Assembly: GCF_003751265.1 (NCBI RefSeq)
Contig: NZ_RJKN01000002.1
Span: 496,001 to 560,000 of the forward strand
Reading direction: 5' to 3'
From: Pseudokineococcus lusitanus
GTDB taxonomy: Bacteria; Actinomycetota; Actinomycetes; Actinomycetales; Quadrisphaeraceae
DNA length: 64,000 nt
Of the stretch, positions 16,646 through 24,805 are shown in pieces; within the stretch, counting starts at the first letter, position 1; each line of letters opens with the position of its first letter. A program made the position numbers and the translations under genes. The notes below the pieces were generated by a model, which had not been told where the DNA came from, made no database searches, and saw nothing but the letters and a program-made list of their open reading frames with translations.

Positions 16646-16669
16646 GGCGCCGTCGACGCGCAGGCGCCG
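16623..16669. repeat. 18-base tandem repeat at truncation junction
   Basis: Two exact copies of an 18-base unit and a partial third lie head to tail at the 5' edge of the dehydrogenase fragment. The unit keeps the reading frame. It marks the boundary with the lower-GC sequence to the right. Confidence 0.8.
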
Positions 16670-16700
16670 AACAACGCCAACGTGTCGGATAGGGCGTCGC

Positions 16701-18332
16701 TCACGCCGGACTCGAAGGCATCACCGTTGCACCGCCGGAAGAATCACGGTGACTCTGCCGGTACTCAAGCGCCTCAGCGAGCTCCTCGTACTGCAGAAGG
16801 TCGCCGCTGAGAGCAGCCAGGTGCTCCCTCGCCTCTGCCGGCGTTGCGTAGAAGAACTCACGTCGGTGGTTGACGCGGTTGACGCGTCGGTCACCCAAGC
16901 GCTTGTGCATGGCGGCCTCGATACCGACGGCATCTTCGGCAAAGAAGAGCGCATGCACGTCGAAGTTGAAGGGCACCGAGGCATCAGACAACTCGCGGAC
17001 GCGATCCATCGGCTCGAGGCGGCGCGTCATGCCAACCTTGACCATGCCTGGCCCGAAGGCGCCGAGATTTGAGATGACGTACACGTAACCCGCACGGACA
17101 TTAGCCGCCCGGTAGTCGACGTCGGCGATGGCCTTGTCAAGGTCATCGACCTGCTCTCGCAGGCGTGCGACGCCGTCCAAGTCGCCGCTCGCCTCGAGGG
17201 ACGCCAGGGCGTTGGCGTAGTGCTGTCTCTCCTTCTGCAGACGGAGGCGCTCGCGCTCGATCTCCTGCTCGACCTTCCGCTCCTCGCGCAGACGCTCCTT
17301 CTCCTCGCGCTCGCGCGCCTTCTCCTCCGCGAGCTTCTCCATGTAGTCCGCCGTCAGCGCGAGCTCCTTGAGCCGGAGACGGTGGTAGGCGGGAGCGATG
17401 CGGATGTCCATGGTCTTGCCGAGGCGCTCGATGGTGGCGACCACCTTCTCGAGGCGGGCGGTCGAGCTCTCCAACTTGTACGGCTTCAGATTGCGGACCT
17501 GCACGTCCGCCTCAGCGTTGTAGGCACGCAGCATCAATTTCGAGAAGTCCCTCACCATGGCCCGCCCCTGGGCGGCGGAACCGTTGACCGTCCACCCGGT
17601 GGCGGCCGTGATGGCGCCGCCGTCCTTGCGGGTCATCGCTTTGATGCTGTCCGACACCCTCGCCAGCTCGCTGCGGTAGCCGACGGCATCCGTGAGCGGG
17701 TGGCGGTAGGTGTAGACACCCGCCTCCTGCAGGACGGCGAGGTCCTCGGTGACGACCACCTGCTCTCGTGCCCCCGCCAGGCGAGTCTCAGCCTCGTCGA
17801 GCTGTCGTCTGACGTCGGCGAGCCGCTCGTCGGAGGTCGCGCGAGCTGCCGTCGTAGCAGCGTCCAACTCAGCCTGGTGAGCGGCGACAGCGTCCCGCTG
17901 GCGCCGCTCCTGCTCCACTATTTCACGGGCCAACGCGTCGCGTCGGCGCTCGAGGTCCACGACCTCGAGGACACCGAGACGCCGGAGGTCGCCCCTCAAC
18001 CTCTCCACGTCCGCTTGCAACGCCGCCCGTTCTTCGAGCAGCGACCGGGCCTGCTTGCGGGCGCCAAAGATCCCGACTTTCGCCTCGTGCGTCGGCGCCT
18101 TCACCGTCTTTTCGTCCGGCGGCGTGACCGCAACCGGTCGTGTAGCGCCGTCGACGACAGCGCCGCCTGTGGCAGCCCCGGGGCGGTGGTCGGCACGTCG
18201 CGAATCGTCGTCGACGAACAGCACCCAACCCTGCGGCGGTTCCGGCCAGGTCGGGTCGGGCCGCCAACCAGGAGGAGGGGTCCATCCCTCAGGTGGCGGC
18301 GGCCAGTTCGGCGGCGGGTTGAAGCGGGACAC
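16701..18332 (-). CDS. DUF4041 and T5orf172 (GIY-YIG-like) domain protein
   Basis: This 543-residue protein begins with Pro/Trp-rich repeats (PPPNWPPPPEGWTPPPGW), followed by a long coiled coil (about 95-215). A DUF4041 region (YRSELARVSDSIKAMTRKDG to ADVQVRNLKPYKLE) comes next, then a second charged coiled coil. The C-terminal T5orf172 domain reads AGYVYVISNLGAFGPGMVKV then GMTRRLEPMDRVREL, a GIY-YIG nuclease-superfamily fold. The family is found on phages and mobile elements. Its biochemical activity is not established. Base composition is lower in GC than its neighbours, and it sits beside a truncated gene, so it is probably acquired. A GTG at 18332 is chosen to start at SRFNPPP. Confidence 0.8.
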   Translation of the reverse strand: MSRFNPPPNWPPPPEGWTPPPGWRPDPTWPEPPQGWVLFVDDDSRRADHRPGAATGGAVVDGATRPVAVTPPDEKTVKAPTHEAKVGIFGARKQARSLLEERAALQADVERLRGDLRRLGVLEVVDLERRRDALAREIVEQERRQRDAVAAHQAELDAATTAARATSDERLADVRRQLDEAETRLAGAREQVVVTEDLAVLQEAGVYTYRHPLTDAVGYRSELARVSDSIKAMTRKDGGAITAATGWTVNGSAAQGRAMVRDFSKLMLRAYNAEADVQVRNLKPYKLESSTARLEKVVATIERLGKTMDIRIAPAYHRLRLKELALTADYMEKLAEEKAREREEKERLREERKVEQEIERERLRLQKERQHYANALASLEASGDLDGVARLREQVDDLDKAIADVDYRAANVRAGYVYVISNLGAFGPGMVKVGMTRRLEPMDRVRELSDASVPFNFDVHALFFAEDAVGIEAAMHKRLGDRRVNRVNHRREFFYATPAEAREHLAALSGDLLQYEELAEALEYRQSHRDSSGGATVMPSSPA

Positions 18333-18585
18333 GGACGGCACCCCCGTGGTCGTCAGAAGTCGATCTGCCGACGCTACGTCCCTGCTCGCGCCGTACGCAC
18401 GATTTTGAGGTCGAACAGGACGTGTGAGCGCCGCACACCACGCCAACGTCGCCACGGCCCTCGGAAGCGAGGTGTAACGGCCGAAACCGTGACGCCATCG
18501 CAGCAGTGGCGGACGAGTCGCGGACTACGTGCCGCCCGGACTCGCCGACGAGTGGAATGCCGGCGATTAGCGCCACTCACCCCAA
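18333..18585. other. intergenic region of lower GC, no gene seen
   Basis: This stretch upstream of the T5orf172 gene has visibly lower GC than the rest of the window. It holds a TAGCGT box on the minus strand near 18375 that could be a -10 element. A weak inverted repeat, GTGTG-N7-CACAC, occurs near 18425. No credible reading frame, tRNA or transposase remnant was seen. Confidence 0.5.
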
Positions 18586-19254
18586 TCAGCCGTCAAGGCT
18601 CGACCGTCCGCAGTGCAGCGGCACCGACTCGTAGGAGACCTCCTGCCCAGAAACGCCGCGGACGTCGAGCAGTGCCGTCTCGCCGTCCCATCGCAGGGTG
18701 TACGTACCACCGGAGAAGGGCATGTAGCCGTCGTCAGCCCAGTAGGAGCTCACCTCGCGACCTCTTACCTCACCAGCGGACAGCAGGTAGACCTCACCGG
18801 CGGCCAGCAGCAGTAGCGAGCCTTCTCGGACGACGACACGGCAGCCGCCGTCGCTCGCCGGTGCCAGGACCGAGTAGCTCGAGATGGTCGCGAGGAGTAG
18901 CCCGGCCCCGACCGCCGCCAGTGACACGAGGTAGACGGGCACCGTCGCCACGGCGACGAGGACGGCGTCTCCAGGGCTACGCCGTAGCGACGGGTCGGCT
19001 TCCTCCTGATGCCACCTCGCGAACGGCGCGCAGCAGAGCAGGACGAAGCCGGTGACATGCAGAAAAAGGAACGCCCACCACAGACGGGGCACGACGCCGC
19101 CGATGACGAAGGGCACCTTGTGGCTGCCGAGGCCTCCGACGACGAGGGCGGTGGCGGCGCAGAGCGACAGCATGCCGAGACCCCAGAGCCATCGCGGAAG
19201 AGCGAGGCCGACCTGGCGATCAGGTGCCGCCGTCGTTCCGTCCTCCGCGGTCAC
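18586..19254 (-). CDS. predicted membrane protein, unknown function
   Basis: I do not recognise this 222-residue protein. It has about three hydrophobic segments (LWGLGMLSLCAATALVVGG, LWWAFLFLHVTGFVLLCC, and AVLVAVATVPVYLVSLAAVG). A C-terminal extracellular or cytosolic beta-rich region of about 80 residues follows, with two Cys (GGCRVVV and LHCGRSS). The GTG at 19254 overlaps the stop of the upstream pterin dehydratase/VOC gene as GTGA, which supports this start and implies coupled translation. Confidence 0.7.
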   Translation of the reverse strand: MTAEDGTTAAPDRQVGLALPRWLWGLGMLSLCAATALVVGGLGSHKVPFVIGGVVPRLWWAFLFLHVTGFVLLCCAPFARWHQEEADPSLRRSPGDAVLVAVATVPVYLVSLAAVGAGLLLATISSYSVLAPASDGGCRVVVREGSLLLLAAGEVYLLSAGEVRGREVSSYWADDGYMPFSGGTYTLRWDGETALLDVRGVSGQEVSYESVPLHCGRSSLDG

Positions 19255-19898
19255 CGGTCCAGCGCCGTGCACACGCACACCCGGTTGCCCTCCGGGTCCG
19301 CCAGCACGACGAACGACGGCGCGTGTGAGGCGTCGACGACGGTCGCCCCCGCCGCCACCGCGGCGTCGACCCGCTCCTGCGCGACGTCGTGCGGCACCCA
19401 CACGTCGAGGTGGAAGCGCTGACGTGGCGTCTCGTGGGCGTCGGTGCCCTGGAACCACAGCAGCGGCACGCGGCCGCGGCGGTCGACGACGTCGTCGCCG
19501 TCCAACGCGCCGGCGTCGCCCGTCAGCAGCGCCGCCCACACCGGGCCGACGGCGGCGAGGTCGGCCGTGTCGAGGGCTACCTCCAGCTGCGCCAGCACCT
19601 CGGGCTGCGCCGTGAGGCCCAGGCCCGCCGCGATGTCGCTCACGCGGCGGGCGAGGCGCAGGTCGCGGCGGGTGACGCGGCCGACGTCGTGGCTGACGAG
19701 CGCGAGGTCGACGTGGCTGGGCCGCAGGTCGACGTCGGGGTGGTGGTCGAGCTCCTCGGCGGCGTCGGCGACGGCCGCGACGAAGCGGGCCCCGGTCGGC
19801 ATGTCGCCGGTGCGGAAGCGGGCGTGGAGGCCGTTGGCGAGGAGCCGCCAGTCGGCGAGGCCGGCGTCGTCGACGTCCTGCACGGTGATGGTCGCCAT
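19251..19898 (-). CDS. pterin-4a-carbinolamine dehydratase-like and VOC domain fusion
   Basis: This 215-residue protein joins two domains. Residues 1-100 match 4a-hydroxytetrahydrobiopterin dehydratase: WRLLANGLHARFRTGDMPTG, then AEELDHHPDVDLRPSHVDLA with the paired catalytic His, and VSHDVGRVTRRDLRLA. Residues 110-215 are a VOC (glyoxalase-like) domain ending in SFVVLADPEGNRVCV. The combination is known in actinobacteria but has no defined reaction. The ATG at 19898 gives MATITVQDVDD. It is coupled by GTGA to the membrane protein downstream. Confidence 0.82.
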   Translation of the reverse strand: MATITVQDVDDAGLADWRLLANGLHARFRTGDMPTGARFVAAVADAAEELDHHPDVDLRPSHVDLALVSHDVGRVTRRDLRLARRVSDIAAGLGLTAQPEVLAQLEVALDTADLAAVGPVWAALLTGDAGALDGDDVVDRRGRVPLLWFQGTDAHETPRQRFHLDVWVPHDVAQERVDAAVAAGATVVDASHAPSFVVLADPEGNRVCVCTALDR

Positions 19899-20023
19899 GG
19901 CGAGGAGCATGCTCCGCCGCGTGCGCGACGGGGGCAGAACGGCCGCCCGTCGTCGCGCGCGGGCGCGGCGAGCGGCATCCGGCTCGTCAGGAGCGGCCGC
20001 CCGGCGCCCGTACCGTGGAGGCG

Positions 20024-20953
20024 ATGCCTGCACCTGTCGCCCCTCCGCCGACGTCGAGCACCCGGGTCCCGATGGACGTCGGACGAGGGCTCCTCATGGG
20101 GACCGCGGAGGTGGTCCCCGGCGTCAGCGGCGGCACCGTCGCTCTCGTCCTCGGGGTCTACGAGCGGCTCATCGACACCGCGCACCACACGGTCACGGCC
20201 GCCCGCCGGCTCGTGATCGGCGACGTCGCGGGCGCCCGTGCGGAGATCGCCCGCGGCTCGTGGAAGGTCGTCGTCCCGCTGCTGCTCGGCAACGTCGTCG
20301 CGGTGCTCGTGGGCGCGCGGCTCGTCGAGCCCCTCCTCGACGACCACCCCGTCGGCTCGCGGGCCGTCTTCCTCGGCCTCGTGCTCGCGTCGCTCGTCGT
20401 GCCCGTGTCGATGGTCGGCCGCCGGTGGACGCCGCGCCTCGGCCTCCTCGCCGCCGCTGCCGCCGTCACCGCGACCGTCCTCACCGGCATCCCGCCCGCC
20501 ACGGCGGCCGACCCGTCGCTGCCGGTCGTGGCGGCCGCGGCGGCCGTCGCCATCTGCGCGCTCGTCATGCCGGGCGTCTCCGGCTCCTTCCTCCTCGCGA
20601 CGGTGGGGCTCTACGCACCGACGCTCACGGCGGTCAACGAGCGCGACGTCGCCTACCTCGCCGCCTTCGCCCTCGGCGCCACGGTGGGGCTCGCCCTCTT
20701 CGTCCGGCTGCTGCGGCACCTGCTGCACGCGCACCGCGCCGTGACGCTCGCCGTCATGACCGGCCTCATGGTCGGCTCGCTGCGCGCCCTCTGGCCGTGG
20801 CAGACCGACACCCGCGACCTCCTCGGCCCCGCGGGCGACGCGCTGCCCGTCCTCGGCCTCGTCGCGGCGGGGGTCGCCGTCGTCCTCGGTCTGCTCCTGC
20901 TCGAGCACCTCGTCACCCGACGCACGACGACGCCGCAGCCCCCGGTCGGCTGA
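20024..20953 (+). CDS. DUF368 membrane protein, probable undecaprenyl-phosphate translocase
   Basis: This 309-residue polytopic protein has the DUF368 signature RGLLMGTAEVVPGVSGGTVA and a repeat later in the protein, VMPGVSGSFLLATVGLY, showing the family's internal duplication. DUF368 proteins (PopT) have been shown to recycle undecaprenyl phosphate across the membrane for cell-wall synthesis. About eight hydrophobic segments are present. The ATG at 20024 is preferred to the GTG at 20015 because TACCGT ends 7 bases before it (leaderless type). It is divergent from the VOC gene. Confidence 0.85.
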   Translation: MPAPVAPPPTSSTRVPMDVGRGLLMGTAEVVPGVSGGTVALVLGVYERLIDTAHHTVTAARRLVIGDVAGARAEIARGSWKVVVPLLLGNVVAVLVGARLVEPLLDDHPVGSRAVFLGLVLASLVVPVSMVGRRWTPRLGLLAAAAAVTATVLTGIPPATAADPSLPVVAAAAAVAICALVMPGVSGSFLLATVGLYAPTLTAVNERDVAYLAAFALGATVGLALFVRLLRHLLHAHRAVTLAVMTGLMVGSLRALWPWQTDTRDLLGPAGDALPVLGLVAAGVAVVLGLLLLEHLVTRRTTTPQPPVG

Positions 20954-20961
20954 CGTCACGA

Positions 20962-20990
20962 CCTCACAGGCCCCGAGAGGTGCTGTGAGG
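20962..20990. promoter_or_regulatory. inverted repeat upstream of FNT-cyanase operon
   Basis: CCTCACAG-N13-CTGTGAGG is an 8-base inverted repeat starting 9 bases after the DUF368 stop. It may be the terminator of that gene or an operator for the operon that starts at 21091. Confidence 0.45.
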
Positions 20991-21006
20991 AAAGCGCGTC
21001 CCCGGC

Positions 21007-21022
21007 GTCACACGGCGGAAAC
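21007..21022 (+). promoter_or_regulatory. GlnR-like box
   Basis: GTCAC-N6-GAAAC fits the actinobacterial GlnR consensus GTnAC-N6-GnAAC at every fixed position. It lies about 70-84 bases before the FNT start. GlnR controls nitrogen assimilation, which suits a cyanase operon. Confidence 0.5.
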
Positions 21023-21090
21023 CACGGGGCGGCGCGCGCGCACCACGCTCCTGCACGACCGCACCTCCCGGGGCCACGCAGGAGCTCGCC

Positions 21091-21981
21091 ATGACGTACG
21101 TCAGCCCGCCCGACTTCGTCCAGAAGATGATCGACGCCGGCCACTCGAAGGTGCTCATGAGCACCCGCGACACGATCATCCGGGCCTACATGGCCGGCGC
21201 GATCCTCGCCCTCGCCGCCGCCTTCGCGGTGACCGTGACGGTGCAGACGGGCAACGCCCTCGTCGGCGCCCTGCTCTTCCCCGTCGGCTTCGTCCTGCTC
21301 TACCTCATGGGCTTCGACCTGCTCACGGGCGTCTTCACGCTCGTCCCGCTCGCCCTGCTGGACCGACGACCGGGCGTCACCGTCCGGTCGATGCTCCGGA
21401 ACTGGGGCCTGGTCTTCCTCGGCAACCTCGGGGGCGCCGTCACGGTCGCCCTCATGATGTCCGTGATCATGACCTACGCGTTCCAGACGCCGCCCACGGA
21501 CGTCGGCGCGCGGCTCGGCGAGATCGGCCACGCCCGGACCCTCGGCTACGCCGAGTACGGCGCCGCCGGGATGCTCACGCTGTTCCTGCGCGGCGTCCTC
21601 TGCAACTGGATGGTCTCCACCGGCGTCGTCGCCGCGATGATGTCGACGAGCACCTCGGGGAAGATCATGGCGATGTGGCTGCCCATCATCGTGTTCTTCT
21701 ACATGGGCTTCGAGCACTCGGTCGTCAACATGTTCCTCTTCCCGGCCGGGCTCATGATGGGCGGCGGCTTCTCCCTGGGTGACTACCTCGTGTGGAACGA
21801 GATCCCCACGGTCGTGGGCAACCTCGTCGGCGGGCTGCTCTTCGTGGGGCTCGTCCTCTACGCCACCCACGCCCGCACCGGCCGCAGCCGCCGCGCCGTG
21901 GAGCTCGAGCGCCTCGAGGCGGCCCGCCGGGCCGGGGACGACCAGGTCGTCCCCGCGCAGGCCGGCGCCCTCGCCCGCTGA
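21091..21981 (+). CDS. formate/nitrite transporter (FNT) family channel
   Basis: This 296-residue six-helix protein belongs to the FocA/NirC family of pentameric anion channels. Family features are MAGAILALAAAFAVTV, the LMGFDLLTGVFTLVPLALLD segment, the FLRGVLCNWMVSTG loop, and FFYMGFEHSVVNMFLFP with the conserved His pore motif. An AGGAG site lies 6 bases before the ATG. It is followed after 63 bases by cyanase, so it may carry cyanate, nitrite, formate or bicarbonate; the operon favours cyanate or bicarbonate, by inference only. Confidence 0.9.
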   Translation: MTYVSPPDFVQKMIDAGHSKVLMSTRDTIIRAYMAGAILALAAAFAVTVTVQTGNALVGALLFPVGFVLLYLMGFDLLTGVFTLVPLALLDRRPGVTVRSMLRNWGLVFLGNLGGAVTVALMMSVIMTYAFQTPPTDVGARLGEIGHARTLGYAEYGAAGMLTLFLRGVLCNWMVSTGVVAAMMSTSTSGKIMAMWLPIIVFFYMGFEHSVVNMFLFPAGLMMGGGFSLGDYLVWNEIPTVVGNLVGGLLFVGLVLYATHARTGRSRRAVELERLEAARRAGDDQVVPAQAGALAR

Positions 21982-22044
21982 CCCGTCCGCCCCTCACCAC
22001 CGGGCCGACGCCGGCCCGCACCCTCACCGGAGGAGCACGCCCCG

Positions 22045-22494
22045 ATGGACCCGATCATGAGCCGCCCCGACGCCGCCGCCCTCGTCCGCACGCAGATGTC
22101 CCGCAAGGGCCTGACGTGGACGAAGGTCGCCGAGGCGGTCGACGCGCCCCTCGTGTGGACGACGGCCGCGCTGCTCGGCCAGCACCCCATGACCGCGGCG
22201 CAGGCGAGCGCGGCGTGCGAGGTCCTCGACCTCGGCGACGACGTCGGCGAGAGCCTGCAGCAGCAGCCGTCCCGCTCGATCGACCCGACGCTGCTGCAGG
22301 ACCCGACGATCTACCGCTTCAACGAGGCCCTGGCCGTCTACGGTCCGGCCCTCAAGGCGCTGATCCACGAGGAGTTCGGCGACGGGATCATGAGCGCCAT
22401 CAACTTCCAGGTGGACATCGCCCGCCGGGCGCACCCGGACGGCGACCGCGTCGTCGTCACCTTCGACGGGAAGTTCCTCGACTACCGCTGGTGA
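22045..22494 (+). CDS. cynS: cyanate hydratase (cyanase)
   Basis: Cyanase converts cyanate and bicarbonate to ammonia and carbon dioxide (via carbamate), so it detoxifies cyanate and supplies nitrogen. The 149-residue length is normal for the decamer-forming family. The C-terminal catalytic region TIYRFNEALAVYGPALKALI then GDGIMSAINFQVD holds the catalytic Arg90, Glu93 and Ser116. The N-terminal half is the helical domain with TWTKVAEAVDAP. GGAGGAG precedes the ATG. It is in an operon with the FNT channel behind a GlnR-like box. Confidence 0.95.
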   Translation: MDPIMSRPDAAALVRTQMSRKGLTWTKVAEAVDAPLVWTTAALLGQHPMTAAQASAACEVLDLGDDVGESLQQQPSRSIDPTLLQDPTIYRFNEALAVYGPALKALIHEEFGDGIMSAINFQVDIARRAHPDGDRVVVTFDGKFLDYRW

Positions 22495-22510
22495 CCCCCG
22501 GCCGGCCGCA

Positions 22511-22554
22511 GCGGCAGCCCCTCGTCGCGCTCGTCCGCGACGAGGGGCGGCCGC
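22511..22554. terminator. bidirectional hairpin terminator
   Basis: A 19-base stem with one mismatch and a 6-base loop lies between convergent cynS and the patatin gene. It shares the CCCCTCGTCG core with other terminators in the window. Confidence 0.78.
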
Positions 22555-22563
22555 TCCTCGCCG

Positions 22564-24678
22564 TCAGGTGCTGTCGCGCGCCACGTACCGCAGCGCCAGC
22601 GGCGGCTGCGGCGCCCCGGCGTCGAGCTGCTCCGCGGGCGGCGTCTCCCCCGGCGCCGCCTCGAGCAGCGCCCCGACCGCCGCGAGCGCGCGGCGCCGCT
22701 GGTCGTCCGACACCCACGCGTACCCGGGCTGCTCGCCCGTCGGCAGGCGCAGGAGGTCGCGCAGGTCGCGCTCCCCCGGCCGGGCCGTCCCCGGACGCAG
22801 CGCCGCCGTCACCTCGCCCGCCGCCTGCTCGAGCAGCGGCAGGTTGGCCCGCAGCCGCGTCCACCGGTGGCGCTCCCAGCCGGTCCAGCCCTCGGCGTCC
22901 GCCTCGGCGAAGCGCTCCCGCAGCGCGACGCCGGCCGCCCGGCCCCGCGACGCGAGCCGCGCGATGGCCGCCGGCGGCATCCGCACGTCCCACCCACCGT
23001 CGCCCGGGTCGACGTCGACCTGCGCGATCCGGTCGCGGAAGCCCGGCAGCGGCAGCTGGGCGACGTCCGAGCCGTCCTGCAGCGCCCCGAGCACCGCCCG
23101 CCCGAAGTGCCACGTGCTCGTCCCTGCGAGCGGGTACCGGACGGGCGGCAGCGCGTCGTCGAGCGGCCCGGGCCCGCCCGGGTCGAGCGGGTCGGCGGGC
23201 GCGCCGCCCTGCCGCGCCGGCCGGAGCGTGACGCCGAAGGTCGGCCGGACGGGCGCCGCCGTGTCGAAGAAGTGGATGGGGAAGTTGCTCGTGACCCCGC
23301 CGTCGCTCGTCCAGACCCGGCGGGTCGTCGGCGCCGCGCCGGCCACCCGCGCGAGGACGGCGGCCAGCGCGGCGTCGTCGGGCCCGCTGCGTCCGTCGGC
23401 CGCCGGCCCGGGCGACGGCAGGACGTCGCCCGCCAGCACCTCGCCCACCACCGCCGCCACCCGCCGCGCGGCGTCCGCCGACGCGAGGACGTCGACCGTC
23501 CGGAAGGGCACCGCCGACAGGAGCAGCGGGAAGCTGAGGCTCGCCCGCACCGCGAGGACGACGGGCCAGTCCGACGCCGCCGGCAGCGGTACGAGCGGCC
23601 GCAGCTGCGCGTCGCGCACGCGCCGCGCCAGGCGCTCCGCCGGGTCGGCGGGCAGGGGCGGCGGGTGCGCCTCGACCCACGCGACGACGCGCTCGGGCAG
23701 CAGCCGCCGGAGCTCGGCCGGGTCGGCGTAGACCGGCGGCACGCCCGGGCGCCGCGGGTCGAGCGGCAGCCGCACCGGCCGCCCGTGCGTCAGCGACGTC
23801 GTGACGACCTGCAGCCGGACCGCCGCGCCGGCGGGCGCCTCGTCGAGCCCGGTCAACGGCGTGGCACCGGGACCGGCCCACAGGTGGCCGAAGGTCAGCG
23901 GGCCGGCGCCGTCGGGCAGGCCCGCGGCCTCGTCGAGGAGGTCGGTGACCCACGGCGTCAGCGCCGTGCCGTCGTCCGCCGTGCCGTCCGCGGGCATGCC
24001 CGTGCAGACGCCGAAGAGGTTGTCCGGCACGGCGACCTGCGCCGCCCGCAGGTGCACCCACGCCGCGCCGAGCACGACGCCGACCACCGTCAGCAGCAGC
24101 CCGAGCAGCCCCGCCACGACCCACCCCAGCGCCGGGAACGCCGAGACGGCCGCCGCGAGCAGCAGCACCCCCGGCACCGCGCCCACCGCGACCCTCCACC
24201 AGCCGCCGGGCGCCCGCCCCGCCGCGGCGACGCCGGTCAGCACCGCCCGCGGCCACGAGCCGCCGTCCCGCGCCGCGAGCACGGCCAGCACGAGGTCGAG
24301 CAGCGGCATCGTCGCCCGGGTCGGCACGAAGAGGTCGGAGAGCCGGGAGCCAGAGGGACGGCGCCCGCGCCGGGCGGTCGGCGTCGCGAGGTCGCCGGGC
24401 AGCCGTGCGAGGACGGCGAACCCGCCCCGTCCGGTGGCCCCGCCGTCGCGCCCCAGCTCCGCCGCCGCCGACACCGCCGCGGCGACGGCGCCCGCCGACG
24501 TCCCGCCCACCTGGACCAGCCGGTGCTCGCGCGCGATCTCGCAGACGGCCCACGGGTAGACGACGCCGCTCGTCACGCCGCCGCGCATGACGACGTCGCA
24601 CGTCGCTCGCGGGTCGGCGTAGGCGGCGGTGGAGCCGAGCGGCTCGGGCGGTGGCACGGGCGTCGTCGCAGGGCTCAC
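22564..24678 (-). CDS. patatin-like phospholipase, large membrane-associated form
   Basis: This 704-residue protein has the patatin acyl-hydrolase elements: oxyanion loop GGVTSG at 33-38, nucleophile elbow GTSAG with Ser61, and the DGG motif in WTSDGGVTSNFP near residue 445. Between the Ser and Asp halves is an insertion with two or three hydrophobic helices (near 185-245, PGVLLLAAAVSAFPALGWVV), so the enzyme is likely membrane-bound. It probably cleaves lipids. The length greatly exceeds minimal patatins (about 300). The GTG at 24678 is the best start but lacks a good ribosome-binding site. Confidence 0.82.
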   Translation of the reverse strand: MSPATTPVPPPEPLGSTAAYADPRATCDVVMRGGVTSGVVYPWAVCEIAREHRLVQVGGTSAGAVAAAVSAAAELGRDGGATGRGGFAVLARLPGDLATPTARRGRRPSGSRLSDLFVPTRATMPLLDLVLAVLAARDGGSWPRAVLTGVAAAGRAPGGWWRVAVGAVPGVLLLAAAVSAFPALGWVVAGLLGLLLTVVGVVLGAAWVHLRAAQVAVPDNLFGVCTGMPADGTADDGTALTPWVTDLLDEAAGLPDGAGPLTFGHLWAGPGATPLTGLDEAPAGAAVRLQVVTTSLTHGRPVRLPLDPRRPGVPPVYADPAELRRLLPERVVAWVEAHPPPLPADPAERLARRVRDAQLRPLVPLPAASDWPVVLAVRASLSFPLLLSAVPFRTVDVLASADAARRVAAVVGEVLAGDVLPSPGPAADGRSGPDDAALAAVLARVAGAAPTTRRVWTSDGGVTSNFPIHFFDTAAPVRPTFGVTLRPARQGGAPADPLDPGGPGPLDDALPPVRYPLAGTSTWHFGRAVLGALQDGSDVAQLPLPGFRDRIAQVDVDPGDGGWDVRMPPAAIARLASRGRAAGVALRERFAEADAEGWTGWERHRWTRLRANLPLLEQAAGEVTAALRPGTARPGERDLRDLLRLPTGEQPGYAWVSDDQRRRALAAVGALLEAAPGETPPAEQLDAGAPQPPLALRYVARDST

Positions 24679-24745
24679 GCGCGGATGCTCGCAGCCGCCC
24701 CCGACGGCGTCCGGCGGCGGGTGGGGGCCACGGCCTCGACCGCTC

Positions 24746-24799
24746 GAGACCGACGAACGACCGGTTCCCGGGCCCGGGAACCGGCCGTTCGTCGGTCTC
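24746..24799. terminator. 54-base near-perfect palindrome downstream of TetR gene
   Basis: A 27-base inverted repeat with a single mismatch and no loop is centred at 24772/24773 on CCCGGG-CCCGGG. It starts 6 bases after the TetR stop and precedes the patatin gene on the same strand. A terminator that separates the two genes is the simplest reading. Confidence 0.65.
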
Positions 24800-24805
24800 G
24801 CCGGG

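Noticed and set aside
16600-18600. Integrase, tRNA or att sites bounding the T5orf172 gene
   Set aside because: No integrase, transposase, tRNA gene or matching flanking direct repeats were seen, so a defined mobile element is not claimed.
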